A stretch of 64,000 nucleotides of DNA. Origin: Desulfovibrio sp. GTDB taxonomy: Bacteria > Desulfobacterota > Desulfovibrionia > Desulfovibrionales > Desulfovibrionaceae. This document shows positions 1 to 13,450 of the stretch, piece after piece. The notes beneath the pieces are model-generated. The model did not search any database and had not been told where the DNA came from. It saw nothing but the letters and a program-made list of their open reading frames with translations. Within the stretch, counting starts at the first letter, position 1, and each line of letters opens with the position of its first letter. Where the stretch lies: positions 1-64,000 of the forward strand of contig JAISLI010000050.1 of the NCBI GenBank assembly GCA_031291035.1, read 5' to 3'. The translations under genes were made by a program, and so were the position numbers.

Positions 1-110
1 TGGGTATAGAAACCATGAACATTATAAGATGGCTATCTATTTTTTCTGCGGCGGGCTGGACCTCTACCCGAGGGCTGCCGGGTGATGAGATGACCCACAA
101 GAAAGTCTGA
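1..110 (+). other. Window edge, no assignable gene
   Basis: The only open frame of note is 31 codons on the plus strand from an ATG at 15 to a TGA at 107-109, and it is also open back to the window edge. It could be the last codons of a gene entering from the left or chance. It shows no recognisable domain. The leftward terminator that follows belongs to the next gene, so this stretch is probably intergenic or the end of a plus-strand gene. Confidence 0.2.
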
Positions 111-116
111 AGGACC

Positions 117-181
117 AAAAAAAACGGCAACCCGCGCGGCGCGGAGCCGGTCCCCGTTCCGGCTCCCGCGCGCCGCGCGGG
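117..181 (-). terminator. Rho-independent terminator of the hydroxyacyl-CoA dehydrogenase gene
   Basis: On the minus strand, just past the stop at 214, a very GC-rich stem of about 20 base pairs (arms 131-150 and 159-181, one 3-nt bulge, loop near 151-158) is followed after 6 nt by eight U (A-run 117-124 on the plus strand). This is a classical intrinsic terminator for leftward transcription. There is no T-run on the other side, so it looks unidirectional. Confidence 0.8.
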
Positions 182-213
182 TGAGCGTCGGGAAGGCATC
201 GCAGAGCGGCGCG

Positions 214-1164
214 TTATTTTTCCGCCTGGTCTTTGCGCAGAAAATCAATCAGCGTCTGCTCGCGCGCTGAACGGCGTTGTTGTATTCTTTCCGCGGGCCA
301 GTCGTAGTATCCTTTGCCGGTTTTCAGGCCGAGTTTGCCGGCGGCGCGCAGCTCGTCCACTAGGGCAGGCGCTTTTTTGTAAGCGCAGAGCTTGTCGCCC
401 AATTCATCCAGCAAGGCGCCGAGGATGTCCCATCCGCCCATGTCGGCGCTTTCAATGGGGCCGGTTTGCGCGTAGCGGCGGCCGAGGCTGTAGACGACGG
501 CTTTGTCCACGGTTTCCGCCGAAGCCCAGCCCTGCTCCACGATGTACACGGCTTCGCGCAGCACTGCCGCCTGGATGCGGTTGATGATGAAGCCCGACAC
601 GGCCGTGCTGAGTTCAATGGGCATATTCCCGATGGATTTCACCCATTCCACAGCGGTTTTGCGCACGAAATCCGAAGTCGCCGAACACGGGCAGACTTCG
701 ACTGTGGGCATGAGATAGGGCGGAGTGAAGAAGTGGATGGAAAGAAAGCGTTCGGGACGTTTGAAAGCGGTGCGGATCTGCTCAAGGTCCAGACCGGAGG
801 TGTCCGTGGCGATGACGGCGTGTTCCGGGCTCGCGGCTTCCACCACGGCGAAGACATCGCGTTTGACCTGCAGAACCTCGGCAACGGATTCCATGACCAG
901 GTCGGCGCCGGCGGCGGCTTCTTCCAGGGAGGTGACGCCGGTGATATTTTTTCTGATTTTGTCTCCTTCACCGGCCGCTGTGAGTTTGTTGTTTTCGTAC
1001 AAGGCTATGGCCCGGTCGATGCTGTCGAGTCCGCGCTTGATGCTTTCCGGCGAACGGCCGAACAGCTTGACGGCATAGCCGGCCTTGGCGGCGAGAAAGG
1101 CGACTCCGTGTCCCATGGTTCCGGTGCCCAGACAGGCGACCGTATTGATGTTTGCTGCCCGCAT
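214..1164 (-). CDS. 3-hydroxyacyl-CoA dehydrogenase
   Basis: A 316-residue NAD-dependent L-3-hydroxyacyl-CoA dehydrogenase of the 3-hydroxybutyryl-CoA type, oxidising 3-hydroxyacyl-CoA to 3-ketoacyl-CoA (or the reverse) in the cytosol. The Rossmann fingerprint GTGTMGHG lies at about residues 13-20. The catalytic-domain segment IHFFTPPYLMPTVEV and the C-terminal helical dimerisation domain are present, and the length is normal for the stand-alone family. The ATG at 1164 is preceded by GAGGAG. It stands alone, divergent from gyrB across about 235 bp, and ends at its own strong terminator. No thiolase or acyl-CoA dehydrogenase lies nearby, so the physiological substrate is unknown. Confidence 0.9.
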   Translation of the reverse strand: MRAANINTVACLGTGTMGHGVAFLAAKAGYAVKLFGRSPESIKRGLDSIDRAIALYENNKLTAAGEGDKIRKNITGVTSLEEAAAGADLVMESVAEVLQVKRDVFAVVEAASPEHAVIATDTSGLDLEQIRTAFKRPERFLSIHFFTPPYLMPTVEVCPCSATSDFVRKTAVEWVKSIGNMPIELSTAVSGFIINRIQAAVLREAVYIVEQGWASAETVDKAVVYSLGRRYAQTGPIESADMGGWDILGALLDELGDKLCAYKKAPALVDELRAAGKLGLKTGKGYYDWPAERIQQRRSAREQTLIDFLRKDQAEK

Positions 1165-1225
1165 GGCGACGACTCCTCTGTGTGACGGTTAGGTGCGGTT
1201 GTTTGTTTGTTTGTGTGTTTATTTA

Positions 1226-1309
1226 TTTCAATCCGCGGCCGACTCCATCCGCCGACCGACTCCGTCCCTGCGGATAGGAGCCGGGTGGATTGCCCCCTCC
1301 TTGAAGGAA
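1226..1309 (-). repeat. Dispersed repeat family B, copy 1
   Basis: About 84 bp whose reverse complement matches 23549-23632 at most positions and 61201-61275 more loosely. Shared blocks include GGGGGCAATCCACCCGG, GGCTCCT and the terminal GGATTGAAA. It lies in the divergent interval between the hydroxyacyl-CoA dehydrogenase gene and gyrB. It is followed by further small hairpins (for example 1330-1344, arms CCCGG/CCGGG) that reach almost to the gyrB ribosome-binding site. It has no coding capacity. Confidence 0.75.
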
Positions 1310-1366
1310 GGGCTTACCGGGAAGGTAGACCCGGCTTCGCCGGGCGTCAAGCGGGAAGCTCCCTGA

Positions 1367-3934
<2,568 letters not shown>

Positions 3935-3997
3935 GGAAACGCTGATGTATTCTTTATCAGGCATCACGTTGAAAAAAGGCCTGGGGAAACCGAACAT

Positions 3998-6532
3998 ATG
4001 ACGAATCTGCCGGACGAGACGGGCAAGGATGCCGCCGGAGCGGGCGACGCGCGGCCGGGCATCGACATAGAGAAAGAACTGCGCAAGTCCTATCTGGAAT
4101 ATTCGCTGTCCGTCATTATAGGACGGGCTATTCCCGATGCGCGTGACGGGTTGAAGCCCGTACACAGGCGCATTCTTTTCGCGCAGCATGAACTCGGCAA
4201 CGCGTACAACCGCCCGCACAAGAAAAGCGCCCGCGTGGTAGGCGACGTCATAGGCAAGTATCATCCGCACGGTGATTCCGCCGTTTACGACGCCCTTGTG
4301 CGCATGGCCCAGGAGTTTTCCATGCGCGCGCCCCTGGTGGACGGGCAGGGGAACTTCGGCTCCATCGACGGCGACGCGCCTGCGGCCATGCGCTATACGG
4401 AAGTGCGCATGTCCCGCCTTGCCCATGAGTTTCTGAATGACCTGGACAAAGGCACGGTGGATTTTTCTCCGAACTACGACAATACCTTGGAAGAGCCGTC
4501 CGTTCTGCCCGCAAAAGCGCCAAATCTGCTGCTCAATGGATCTTCCGGCATTGCCGTGGGCATGGCCACCAACATTCCCCCCCACAACTTGGGCGAATTA
4601 TGTGACGCGCTGCAATATATGCTGAACAACCCCCAGTGCGGCGTAGGCGACCTTATGAACTTTGTGAAGGGGCCGGATTTTCCCACATTCGGGGCGGTAT
4701 ATGCGGGCAAAGGGCTTTATGACGCCTATCATACCGGGCGGGGCACGGTGAAGGTGCGCGGGCGGCTCATAACGGAAGAACGCAAAAAAGGCGCGGAATC
4801 CATCGTAATCAAGGAAATCCCTTACGGCTTGAACAAATCCGCCCTGGTGGAAAAGATCGCCGCGCTTGTAAACGAGCGGAAGATTGACGGCATTACGGAT
4901 TTGCGCGACGAATCCGACCGTAAGGGCATTCGCGTTGTCATTGACCTCAAGCGCGGGACGATTTCCGAGATCGTGATCAATGCCCTGTATAAATATACGC
5001 CGCTGGAATCAAGTTTCGGCATCAACATGCTGGCGGTTGTGGACAACCGCCCTCAACTTCTGAATCTCAAATCGGCATTAAGCTGTTTCGTGGATCACCG
5101 GCGGGAAGTGGTCATCCGGCGCACCCGTTTTGATCTGGAGAAGGCGCAGGCGCGCGCCCACATCATTGAAGGCCTGCAGACAGCCATAGACAACATTGAC
5201 GCCGTGGTAGCCCTGATACGCTCTTCGGCCAATCCGGACGAGGCCAGGTCCGGCCTCATGTCGAAATTCGGCCTTTCCGAAGCGCAGGCAAGGGCGATAC
5301 TGGAGATGCGTCTGCAGCGTCTCACCGGGCTGCAGAGGGAAGAATTGCAGAACGAATACGCGGAGCTTGTGGGCAGGATAGAATTTTTTCTTTCCATTTT
5401 GAATGATGCGGAAGTCCTGCGCGCGGAGATAAAGCGGGAAATTGCGGAATTGCGGGAGTCCTTTGCCACTCCGCGCCGTACCGAAGTGCTGGCGGAAACC
5501 CTGAGCGGCATTGATGTGGAAGATCTGATAGCGGATGACGAGGTGGTGATCACCCTCTCCCGGCGCGGCTACATGAAGCGGACCAATCTGGAGAACTATC
5601 AGCAGCAGAAGCGCGGCGGAAAGGGAATCGCGGCCTTGCACATTTCCGAGGACGATTACGTTCAGGAGTTTTTGACAACAACAAATCATCAATATCTTTG
5701 TCTCTTTACAAACAAGGGGCGCATGCTGCAGCTCAAGGTTCATCAGGTGCCTGAAGGCAGCCGCACGGCCAGGGGGGCACACATCAACAATCTCATTCCG
5801 CTGGAAGAGGGAGAATGGGTCACAACCGTGCTGGCTCTGCGGGAATTTGCCGAAGATAAATATTTTCTTTTCGTCACCAGACGCGGTATGGTCAAAATTT
5901 CCGCCGCCTCCCTGTATGCCCGCTGCCGCAAAACCGGTATTATGGCCGTCGGACTGCGCAATGATGACGAGCTTGTGGCGGTGCGTCCCATACGCATGGA
6001 TAACCATATTGTTCTTGTTACGGCCGGCGGTCTGGCAATACGCTTTGCCAGCAATGCCCTGCGCCCGCTTGGACGTGTCGCCGCCGGCGTCAAGGGTGTT
6101 GCCCTGCGCCGCAATGACTGTGTTGTGGCTGTCGTTGTGCTGAAGGAGGAGGATCAGAGCACGGAAATCATGAGCATTTCCGAAAACGGCTTTGGCAAGC
6201 GCACCAGCGTGGATTTGTATCGTCTGCAATCACGTGGCGGCAAGGGTATCCTCAATTTCAAGGTGACGGCAAAAACCGGCGATGTTGTAGGGGCCATGCC
6301 CGTTCGTGACGATGACGGTCTTGTGCTGCTGACGTCGGCCAGCAAGGTGGTGCGTATTGGCGTGGAAGATGTGCGCAGTACCGGCCGGGCCACCCAAGGC
6401 GTAATGCTGGTGCGTCTGGACGGCGGAGCCCGGGTTGTGGGTTTTGATCGTGTGGACGAAGGAGGAGGACGGTCCAACCGCGACATCTTGGGAGAAGACG
6501 ACAGCGCCTCCGGCGGTTCCGATCCCGGTTAG
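3998..6532 (+). CDS. gyrA: DNA gyrase subunit A
   Basis: Breakage-reunion subunit of gyrase, 844 residues. The winged-helix/tower region carries the catalytic tyrosine in [10 protein letters not shown] (about Tyr133). The quinolone-pocket segment [10 protein letters not shown] has Ser94 and Asp98, matching the wild-type Ser83/Asp87 of E. coli. The C-terminal beta-pinwheel contains the GyrA box QQKRGGKG. The ATG at 3998 lies 63 nt after gyrB on the same strand. The gene ends with TAG at 6530-6532, directly followed by a short fragment of repeat family A, and faces cusA tail to tail with a 21-bp gap. Confidence 0.98.
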   Translation: MTNLPDETGKDAAGAGDARPGIDIEKELRKSYLEYSLSVIIGRAIPDARDGLKPVHRRILFAQHELGNAYNRPHKKSARVVGDVIGKYHPHGDSAVYDALVRMAQEFSMRAPLVDGQGNFGSIDGDAPAAMRYTEVRMSRLAHEFLNDLDKGTVDFSPNYDNTLEEPSVLPAKAPNLLLNGSSGIAVGMATNIPPHNLGELCDALQYMLNNPQCGVGDLMNFVKGPDFPTFGAVYAGKGLYDAYHTGRGTVKVRGRLITEERKKGAESIVIKEIPYGLNKSALVEKIAALVNERKIDGITDLRDESDRKGIRVVIDLKRGTISEIVINALYKYTPLESSFGINMLAVVDNRPQLLNLKSALSCFVDHRREVVIRRTRFDLEKAQARAHIIEGLQTAIDNIDAVVALIRSSANPDEARSGLMSKFGLSEAQARAILEMRLQRLTGLQREELQNEYAELVGRIEFFLSILNDAEVLRAEIKREIAELRESFATPRRTEVLAETLSGIDVEDLIADDEVVITLSRRGYMKRTNLENYQQQKRGGKGIAALHISEDDYVQEFLTTTNHQYLCLFTNKGRMLQLKVHQVPEGSRTARGAHINNLIPLEEGEWVTTVLALREFAEDKYFLFVTRRGMVKISAASLYARCRKTGIMAVGLRNDDELVAVRPIRMDNHIVLVTAGGLAIRFASNALRPLGRVAAGVKGVALRRNDCVVAVVVLKEEDQSTEIMSISENGFGKRTSVDLYRLQSRGGKGILNFKVTAKTGDVVGAMPVRDDDGLVLLTSASKVVRIGVEDVRSTGRATQGVMLVRLDGGARVVGFDRVDEGGGRSNRDILGEDDSASGGSDPG

Positions 6533-6535
6533 GGC

Positions 6536-6549
6536 AGTTCGCTTACGAT
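6536..6549 (-). repeat. Fragment of repeat family A in the gyrA/cusA gap
   Basis: CAGTTCGCTTACG matches the arm of family A (compare 36801-36815). It fills most of the 21-bp gap between the converging stops of gyrA and cusA. The match is short, so chance cannot be excluded. Confidence 0.35.
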
Positions 6550-6553
6550 CCAT

Positions 6554-9500
6554 TCAGCGTTTCAGCCGCGCGGTCAGCAACAGCTTGTAGGCCGTGGGTA
6601 TGATGAACATGGAGAGAATCGCGGCGCTGACCATGCCGCCAAACATGGGGGCCGCGATGCGGGTCATGATTTCGGAGCCCGTGCCGGCGCGCCAGAAAAT
6701 GGGCAGGAGGCCGGCCACAGTGGTGATGACCGTCATGGCTTTGGGGCGTACGCGCAGCACCGCGCCCTCATGAATGGCCGCGTCAATGAGTTCGCTTGTC
6801 GCGGTGTCGGGGGAGGCCAGTTCCGGCCGTTCGGTTACGGAATTTTTCAGATACATGAGCATGATGACGCCGAATTCCGCCGCCAGGCCCGCCAGAGCGA
6901 TAAAACCGACTCCTGTGGCCACGGACATGGCATAGCCCTGCGCATACATGAACCATACCCCGCCGACAAGGGAAAAGGGGAGGCAAAACATGATGAGCAG
7001 GGTTTCCTGTACGCTTTTGAATTCCAGGTACAGCAGAATGAAGATGATGACGAGCGTCGCGGGAATCATCAGCTGCAGGCGGGCTGTCGCCCGCTCCAGC
7101 ATTTCGAATTGCCCGGCAAAGGCTATGCTGACGCCTGTGGGCATATCCGGCAACACTTGTATGGCCTTGCCCAGATCACGCACTACTGAAAGCGGATCAC
7201 GGCCCCTGGAATCAATGTAAACCCAGCTTGCCAGGCGGGCGTTTTCGCTTTTCAGCATGGAAGGGCCGCTGGTCATGGTCACGTCGGCCACATCTTCCAG
7301 AGTAATCTGCTGGCCTGACGGCGTGAGCAGGGGCATGCCCCTGAGCGAGGCCAAGCTGTCCCGGTATATTTGCGGGTAACGGATATTGATGGGATAACGG
7401 GCAACACCATCCACTGTTTCGCCGACATTTTCACCGCCGATGGCGGAGGAGACGAAAAGCTGCACGTCGGCGATGTTCATGCCGTAGCGGGCGGCGGATT
7501 CCCGGCGGATATGCACATCCGCATAGCGTCCGCCAGTGAGGGTTTCCGCAAGCGCCGAGAAAACGCCGGGTACACTCCTGGCCGCGTTTTGAACCATGAC
7601 GGCCGCCTTGTCTATGCTTTCAGTGTCGGGGCCGGAAACCTTGACGCCGATAGGGCTTTTAACCCCTGTTGAAACCATGTCAATGCGGTTGCGGATTGGA
7701 GGAACCCAAAGGTTGGCGACCCCCGGCAATTTTACCGCGGCATCCAGTTCTTCTATGACGCGTTCGGGCGTCATGCCGGGCCGCCATTCGTCCACCGGCT
7801 TCAGGCGGATGGCGGTTTCGATCATTTCCAGAGGGGCGGTATCCGTAGCTGTTTCCGCGCGGCCGGCCTTGCCGAACACGCTTTCGACCTCCGGCACGCT
7901 TTTGATCATTCTGTCGGTGAGTTGCAGGATGCGCCCGATCTCCGCCACGGAAACGCCGGGCAGCGTGGAAGGCATATAGAGCAGGTCGCCTTCATCCATG
8001 CGGGGCAGAAATTCGCCGCCCAGACGCGTCAGGGGCCAGAGTGTGGAGATCAGTATAAGGAAGGCGGCGCACAGCGTCGATTTGGGATTGCGCAGTATGG
8101 CCTGAATGGCCGGCGTATACAGGCGTATGAGAAAGCGGTTGATGATGTTGCTGTTTTCAGAGGGAATTTTTCCCCGCACCCATAGCCCCGTCAGTACGGG
8201 AATGACGATGACGGATAACAGTGCCGCGCCTCCCATGGCGTAGAGTTTTGTCAAGGCCAGCGGGCGGAAAAGGCGGCCTTCCTGCCCTTCCAGAGAAAAG
8301 ACCGGAATGAAGGAAAGGGTTATGATCAGGAGGCTGGCAAACAGCGCCGGGCCGACTTCCACGGTCGCCCCGGTTACCAGCTCCCAGCGCCGCTCCGGGG
8401 AAATCCGCGAACCGGGATTCTCATCCTGCCAGCGTTCCAGCTTGCGGTGCGCGTTTTCCACAGTGACCACAGAGGCGTCCACCATGGCGCCAACGGCAAT
8501 GGCGATGCCGCCAAGGGACATGATATTGGCGGTGATTCCCTGATAGTACATGATGATGAAGGAGAGAAAAAGGGCCAGGGGCAGCGAGAGAATGGCCACG
8601 AGGGCCGAGCGGAGATGCATGAGAAAAACCGCGCAGACAACGGCCACCACAATGAATTCTTCCGCAAGGTTATGCGTCAGGTTGTCCACCGCCCGCTCAA
8701 TAAGGGCGCTGCGGTCATAAGCGGTAACAATTTCCACGCCCGGCGGCAGTCCTGACTTCAGGCTTTCCAGTTTTTTCTTTACGGCCGCAATGACGGCGCG
8801 GGCGTTTTCACCGAAGCGCATCAGCACAATCCCGCCGGCCACTTCTCCCTCGCCGTCCAGTTCCGCTATGCCGCGCCGCATTTGCGGGCCGAGGCGCACC
8901 TCCGCGACATCCTTGAGATATATTGGCGTACCGCCGGGGCCAGCTTGCAAGACAATGTTCCGGAAGTCTTCCAGGGTGCGCAGATAGCCATCCGCCCGCA
9001 CCATGTATTCCGCTTCGGCCTGTTCCAGAACCGAACCGCCGGCTTCCTGATTTGAGGCAGTTACCGCCTCCACAAGCATTTTCAGGGGTATTTTGTATTG
9101 TGCCAGTTTTATCGGGTCCGGCATAATCTGATATTGTTTGACCACGCCGCCGACCGGGGCGACTTCCGCCACACCCGGCACGGAGGAAAGTTCAAATTTG
9201 AGCAGCCAGTCCTGAATGGAGCGCAGGGCCGCGAGGTCGTATTTGTTGCCGCGATCCACCAGGGAATATTCAAATATCCACCCTATGCCGGTGGCGTCCG
9301 GCCCGAGGGCCGGCGCCACGCCGGGCGGAAGTCTGTCCTGGGCCTGGCTCAGGTATTCCAGTACCCGGCTGCGCGCCCAGTAGATATCCGTGCCGTCGTC
9401 AAAAATGATATAGACATAGGAATCCCCGAACATTGAATAGCCGCGCACGGATTTTGCGCCCGGTACGGACAGCATGGCCGAGGTCAGCGGATAGGTGATC

Positions 9501-9691
9501 TGATCCTCCACCAGACGCGGCGCTTTGCCCGGATAGGAGGTCCGTATGATGACCTGTACGTCGGAAAGATCCGGCAGGGCGTCCATGGGCGTTTGCGTGA
9601 TGACCCAGACGCCCCAGACCGAAAGAATGGCCGAGACGAGCAGCACAAAGAAACGGTTGCCCATGCAGGCCCGAATAAGAACGGCGATCAT
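6554..9691 (-). CDS. cusA: Copper/silver efflux RND transporter CusA
   Basis: Inner-membrane proton-driven heavy-metal RND pump, 1045 residues, which drives Cu(I)/Ag(I) out through CusB and CusC. The N-terminus ([29 protein letters not shown]) is the HME-RND signature, and the transmembrane block with [20 protein letters not shown] is intact. The three methionines that ligate Cu(I) in E. coli CusA appear conserved in [22 protein letters not shown] and [14 protein letters not shown], which favours Cu/Ag over the Zn/Co/Cd CzcA type. The start overlaps the cusB stop (9688) by 4 nt, so translation is probably coupled. It is the last gene of the leftward operon. Confidence 0.95.
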   Translation of the reverse strand: MIAVLIRACMGNRFFVLLVSAILSVWGVWVITQTPMDALPDLSDVQVIIRTSYPGKAPRLVEDQITYPLTSAMLSVPGAKSVRGYSMFGDSYVYIIFDDGTDIYWARSRVLEYLSQAQDRLPPGVAPALGPDATGIGWIFEYSLVDRGNKYDLAALRSIQDWLLKFELSSVPGVAEVAPVGGVVKQYQIMPDPIKLAQYKIPLKMLVEAVTASNQEAGGSVLEQAEAEYMVRADGYLRTLEDFRNIVLQAGPGGTPIYLKDVAEVRLGPQMRRGIAELDGEGEVAGGIVLMRFGENARAVIAAVKKKLESLKSGLPPGVEIVTAYDRSALIERAVDNLTHNLAEEFIVVAVVCAVFLMHLRSALVAILSLPLALFLSFIIMYYQGITANIMSLGGIAIAVGAMVDASVVTVENAHRKLERWQDENPGSRISPERRWELVTGATVEVGPALFASLLIITLSFIPVFSLEGQEGRLFRPLALTKLYAMGGAALLSVIVIPVLTGLWVRGKIPSENSNIINRFLIRLYTPAIQAILRNPKSTLCAAFLILISTLWPLTRLGGEFLPRMDEGDLLYMPSTLPGVSVAEIGRILQLTDRMIKSVPEVESVFGKAGRAETATDTAPLEMIETAIRLKPVDEWRPGMTPERVIEELDAAVKLPGVANLWVPPIRNRIDMVSTGVKSPIGVKVSGPDTESIDKAAVMVQNAARSVPGVFSALAETLTGGRYADVHIRRESAARYGMNIADVQLFVSSAIGGENVGETVDGVARYPINIRYPQIYRDSLASLRGMPLLTPSGQQITLEDVADVTMTSGPSMLKSENARLASWVYIDSRGRDPLSVVRDLGKAIQVLPDMPTGVSIAFAGQFEMLERATARLQLMIPATLVIIFILLYLEFKSVQETLLIMFCLPFSLVGGVWFMYAQGYAMSVATGVGFIALAGLAAEFGVIMLMYLKNSVTERPELASPDTATSELIDAAIHEGAVLRVRPKAMTVITTVAGLLPIFWRAGTGSEIMTRIAAPMFGGMVSAAILSMFIIPTAYKLLLTARLKR

Positions 9692-10974
9692 TCGGCGTGC
9701 TCCTTTGCGCTGTGGTCATGATTGTCTGTCTCTTTTGCGCGGCGCATGCGGTCAAGCGCGCCGCGCAAATTGGCTTCCGAGTCGATGAGAAAGATGCCTG
9801 AAACCACCACGTCATCGCCTTCGTCAAGGCCGGAAAGCACGGCGGTTTTTTCCCGTGCGCTCCGCAGCACCTGTACCTGCCGGGGCACAAAAGAGCCGTC
9901 GGCGGCGCGGATGATGACGCGTTGCTCATCCCCCAGATCAATAAGGCTTTGGGTGGGGATGAGCAGCTCTTCCTCCCCGTCGTTCCGCAGGCGGATGGAT
10001 GCGGTAAGCCCCGGCCTGAGCAGTCCCTCCGGGTTATCCAGGGAAAGTCGCAGGGGCACGGTTCGCGTGGCCTGATCGGCCTTGGGCAGCAAAGTTGCGG
10101 ATTGCGCGTGGAAGGCTCTGTCCGGATAGGCCGGGATGGAGACGCGCGTCCGTTTGTTGCCGACCAGGAATATGTCCCGTTCCGGCACATCAGCCGTGAC
10201 CCATATCGGATTGATGCCCTGAATGGTTGCCAGCGTCATGCCCTTGTCCACATTCATGCCCGGATAGGCGTCAATGGCGGTTATGACGCCACTCAGGGGC
10301 GCATGCACCGTCAGGCGGGTCTGTACGCGGCCTGTGGCGTCCACGGCTTTCAGCAGGTCTTCCGGCATGCCGGAAAGACGCAGCCGTTCGCGCACGCCCC
10401 GTATAAGATCCGGCGCCGCCTTCTGGCCGCGCAGCAGCAGATATTCGCTTTGGTCCGCCGCCCAGGCGGGCACGGTGATGTCCACAAGCGGTTGTCCCGC
10501 CGTCACCGCGTCGCCCACGGCCAGAGCATATGTTTTTTCCACGAAACCGTCGGCCCTGGGTTGCGCTTTGGCGAGCTGATAGGCGTTGAATTCCACGTTG
10601 GCCGGAATTTCACGGGAGAAAACCAGCCTGCCCCGTTGAGCTTTTTCCGTGCGAACGGCCAGATTTTGCACTTGTCCCGGATCAATGCGTATGCCCGTTC
10701 CCGCGTCATCCTCCGCATAGCGCGGAACAAGCTCCATATCCATGAAGGGGGATTTGCCGGGCTTGTCAAACCTGGTTCCGGGATACATGGGGTCATACCA
10801 GTAGAGAACTTTACGTTCCCCGGAGCTTTGCGCCGCCCCCTGTCCGTCTTCGGCCCTCTCATGGGCCGTGTGCCCGGCCTTTGGTCTGTCGGGAGCAAGA
10901 ACGGTGAAGCCGTAGCCCAAAGCCCCTCCGGCCAGCAGGAGAAACAGGGAAAGAAAAAAAGTTTTGAATCGCAT
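9688..10974 (-). CDS. cusB: CusB-type periplasmic adaptor
   Basis: Membrane-fusion protein of the Cus efflux complex, 428 residues. It has an N-terminal membrane anchor ([17 protein letters not shown]) and then the heavy-metal-binding segment [20 protein letters not shown] with MDMELVPRY, typical of CusB, whose methionines pass Cu(I)/Ag(I) to CusA. Barrel-sandwich and beta-barrel domains follow ([19 protein letters not shown]). A longer reading frame begins at 11034, but ATG 10974 is chosen because GGGGAGG sits just upstream and the signal anchor starts there. It lies between cusF and cusA. The C-terminus is His-rich ([12 protein letters not shown]). Confidence 0.93.
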   Translation of the reverse strand: MRFKTFFLSLFLLLAGGALGYGFTVLAPDRPKAGHTAHERAEDGQGAAQSSGERKVLYWYDPMYPGTRFDKPGKSPFMDMELVPRYAEDDAGTGIRIDPGQVQNLAVRTEKAQRGRLVFSREIPANVEFNAYQLAKAQPRADGFVEKTYALAVGDAVTAGQPLVDITVPAWAADQSEYLLLRGQKAAPDLIRGVRERLRLSGMPEDLLKAVDATGRVQTRLTVHAPLSGVITAIDAYPGMNVDKGMTLATIQGINPIWVTADVPERDIFLVGNKRTRVSIPAYPDRAFHAQSATLLPKADQATRTVPLRLSLDNPEGLLRPGLTASIRLRNDGEEELLIPTQSLIDLGDEQRVIIRAADGSFVPRQVQVLRSAREKTAVLSGLDEGDDVVVSGIFLIDSEANLRGALDRMRRAKETDNHDHSAKEHAE

Positions 10975-11030
10975 GGTCGCCTCCCCGCACGGGGTCCGGC
11001 CGCGCTGAAGAGCGCGGCCGGACGCGGCAG

Positions 11031-11411
11031 TCACTTAAGGGCTTCAATATCCACAATCACGGGGTCGCGTCCTGGGCCTTCGGGGCGAAAATCAAGGCGC
11101 ACCGGACTGCCGTTTTCCAGTCCGTCAAGCAGTGAGGGATCTTCCACGCGAAACGGCATGGTCATGCGCGGCCATTTGAGAGCCGGAACAGGTTCGTGGT
11201 CGATGGTGACCTTGCCGGCGGCTTTGTCCGTGTGTACGATTTTTCCTTTCGCGGTGTAGACCTTCCCGGCCGGGGCCTGTGCCGGCGCATGAGTTGTTCC
11301 GCTGTGCGCGGCATGTCCGTGTCCGCCGTCAGACGCGGCAAAAACGCCGACGGTCGGGGAAACAAAAAACAGAATCAGGGTCAGAATCGGGAATGTATAA
11401 CGTATTTTCAT
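11031..11411 (-). CDS. cusF: CusF-like periplasmic Cu/Ag-binding protein
   Basis: Small periplasmic metallochaperone, 126 residues, that feeds Cu(I)/Ag(I) to the CusBA pump. A signal peptide (FPILTLILFFVSPTVGVFA) is followed by a His-rich linker (DGGHGHAAHSGTTHAP) and an OB-fold domain. The segment DHEPVPALKWPRMTMPF holds the His, Trp, Met and Met that coordinate copper in E. coli CusF. The gene sits between cusC (13 nt upstream) and cusB. The extra His-rich linker is longer than in the E. coli protein and may add a second metal site. Confidence 0.9.
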   Translation of the reverse strand: MKIRYTFPILTLILFFVSPTVGVFAASDGGHGHAAHSGTTHAPAQAPAGKVYTAKGKIVHTDKAAGKVTIDHEPVPALKWPRMTMPFRVEDPSLLDGLENGSPVRLDFRPEGPGRDPVIVDIEALK

Positions 11412-11424
11412 GGCGTTCCTCTTT

Positions 11425-12870
11425 CTATTGATGGAGTGTCGCGGTATCGCTCTTGCGTTCCGCGGGATTTGTGTCTTTCAGGCCGCCGCCCAAGGCGGCA
11501 TAAAGGTTGATGTCGTTTACAAGCTGTTCCCGCCTGGCGGTGAGCAGGTTCCGTTCGGCCTCAAAAACGCTGCGCTGGGCGTCCAGTACCGTCAGGTAGG
11601 TTACAGCGCCGTTGGCGTAGTTGCTTGTCGCCAGTTGCAGCACGAGCCGTTGCGACTGCAAATATCGCTGCTGGGCGGCCAGCTTTTCCGCCAGTGCGGC
11701 TCTTGCCAGCAGGCCGTCGGCCACTTCGCGAAAGGCCGTCTGTATGCGCTGCTCATACTGGACGATGCCTTTTTCCTTGCGGATTTCCGCCAGATCCAGA
11801 TTGGTCTTGTCGCGTCCGCCGCGGAATATGGGGAGTCTGATTGTCGGCAGAAAGGACCAGAATGAGGTTGTGCCGTCAAGCAGCAGCCCCAGATCGTCGC
11901 TTTGGGAACCAAGACTGCCGGTCAGGGAGAGGCTTGGAAAAAATGCCGCCCTTGCCGCGCCGATTTCGGCATTGGCGGCCCTGAGGTTGAACTCCGCCTC
12001 CATGATGTCCGGGCGTTTCAGCAGGACAGTGGAGGGAATCCCCTCAGGCAGCTCTGACAGTCGCTGTTTCATCAACTCTACCGGAGGGGGGAGCTGTTGC
12101 CCGGCAAAAGTGCCGAGCAACAGAGCGAGCGCGTTTTCAGCGCGTATGCGCTCGTCCTTTCTGGTTGCGGCATCGGCCCTGGCGGATTCCATCTGACCCC
12201 GGGCCTGTTCCAGATCCAGCAGCGAGGACTGGCCGGACTGTATCCGGCTTTGCACAAAGGCATAGGAAGCCTGCCGGCTTTCCAGCGTGCGTTCGGCAAG
12301 CAGGCCCAGTTCCGTTGCAAGATGTTCGGCCAGATAGCTTTGCGCCACCTGGGAGACCAGGGCAATCTGGACTGCTCTTTTCGCTTCCTCTGTTGCCAGG
12401 TAACGCCGCAAAGCCGCGTCACTCAAGCTTTTCAGCCGTCCGAAGAGGTCCGGTTCAAAGGAGACGACGCCTGTGGCCGAGTATCTGTTGTCGCCATATC
12501 TGTTGCCCGCCCTGTCGTCAAAGACGCCTTCGTAAGCATCCGCCGCCTCGCCACTGATCTGCGGCAGGCGGTCGGCCCGCTGCACACGGTATTGAGCCCT
12601 GGCCTCTTCAATGGACAGCATCGCCTGGCGCAGGTCGCGGTTTTGCCGCAATGCGGCGGCGATCAGTTCCCGCAGGCGCGGATCGTGAAAAAATCCCCAA
12701 GGGCTGACGTCAAACATGCCGTCAGCGTTCATAGTGCCCGTGGGAGCGGCAGCGATGTTTTCCGGAACGGGACTTTCCGGCCGCGTGTACGCGGGCGCAA
12801 GGGAGCATGCGGCCAGCAGGAGCGGCAGCAGTATGAAGGCCGCCGTTCGCGAAAATAGGTGCGAAATCAT
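11425..12870 (-). CDS. cusC: Outer-membrane efflux lipoprotein (CusC/NodT family)
   Basis: TolC-like outer-membrane channel, 481 residues, forming the exit duct of the Cus complex. The N-terminal lipoprotein signal ends in LLLAAC, so the mature protein should be acylated on that Cys. The duplicated helical-hairpin domains of the NodT family follow (AEIGAARAAFFPSLSLTGSL, YLTVLDAQRSVFEAERNLL). It is the first large gene of the leftward operon, 13 nt before cusF. Substrate assignment rests on the CusA/CusB/CusF neighbours. Confidence 0.93.
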   Translation of the reverse strand: MISHLFSRTAAFILLPLLLAACSLAPAYTRPESPVPENIAAAPTGTMNADGMFDVSPWGFFHDPRLRELIAAALRQNRDLRQAMLSIEEARAQYRVQRADRLPQISGEAADAYEGVFDDRAGNRYGDNRYSATGVVSFEPDLFGRLKSLSDAALRRYLATEEAKRAVQIALVSQVAQSYLAEHLATELGLLAERTLESRQASYAFVQSRIQSGQSSLLDLEQARGQMESARADAATRKDERIRAENALALLLGTFAGQQLPPPVELMKQRLSELPEGIPSTVLLKRPDIMEAEFNLRAANAEIGAARAAFFPSLSLTGSLGSQSDDLGLLLDGTTSFWSFLPTIRLPIFRGGRDKTNLDLAEIRKEKGIVQYEQRIQTAFREVADGLLARAALAEKLAAQQRYLQSQRLVLQLATSNYANGAVTYLTVLDAQRSVFEAERNLLTARREQLVNDINLYAALGGGLKDTNPAERKSDTATLHQ

Positions 12871-13054
12871 GGATCACCACCTGTGAACGTCGTTTCATTC
12901 GGTGCCCGGGTCGAACTGCTGTTATGCGGTTTGACGCCGCGGGCGTGCCGGATTGCGGACATAACGGGAGGCGGGGACACGCGGGGGGAGCGCGGCGGTA
13001 TCGCGGAGAAAATTTCAGGGCGAACTGCAGGCGGTGCCGCGCGTGTCGGGGACG

Positions 13055-13444
13055 CTATCCCGTGCGGGCGTCGTCGGGACGGGGAGGCCGGAACAGGCTT
13101 CCGTCGTAAAGGTGGGTGACAGGATCATTGAGGCGCGATGCAAAATGTGCCGTTTGCACCGGAACCGGGGTCAGTCGGTGCGGGTGAGGCAATAGTACGG
13201 ACGCGCCGGACGAGCAACGGACGTTTGAAGGGCAAATATCGCATTCCGTGCCGGTATGGTCGGGCCGGGCGCTGCTTTCCGCAACGGCAGGGAACAGGGC
13301 ATCGTGACCGCATGACCCGCAGCATCCTTTCTCTGCCGGGGAGAGGAGCAGCCCTGCCGTGGAAGGCTGGATCAGGGGCATGCCCAGAAGCAGCCCCAGC
13401 ATCAGCAGGGACGCAAAACGGCTGTGGCGTGTCAGCGCTTCCAT
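13055..13444 (-). CDS. Small Cys-rich exported protein, DUF2946-like, first gene of the cus operon
   Basis: A 129-residue protein with a hydrophobic N-terminal segment (ASLLMLGLLLGMPLIQPSTA), two cysteine clusters (GCCGSCGHD and CDICPSNVRCSSG), several His, and a C-terminal SLFRPPRPDD motif. Short exported proteins ending in this kind of FRPPR motif accompany copper-resistance genes and are often annotated DUF2946; that link is from memory. It is co-oriented with and 184 bp upstream of cusC. ATG 13444 has no clear Shine-Dalgarno sequence and lies very close to the predicted transcription start, so the real start may be internal. The role is probably metal binding or sensing, unproven. Confidence 0.6.
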   Translation of the reverse strand: MEALTRHSRFASLLMLGLLLGMPLIQPSTAGLLLSPAEKGCCGSCGHDALFPAVAESSARPDHTGTECDICPSNVRCSSGASVLLPHPHRLTPVPVQTAHFASRLNDPVTHLYDGSLFRPPRPDDARTG

Positions 13445-13450
13445 GCGGCA

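Noticed and set aside
6554-9691. CzcA-type Zn/Co/Cd pump instead of CusA
   Set aside because: The CusA methionine positions, the CusB metal-binding segment and an adjacent CusF point to Cu(I)/Ag(I).
9922-11259. A 445-codon plus-strand frame across cusB/cusF
   Set aside because: Antisense to well-supported cus genes, with no domain content.
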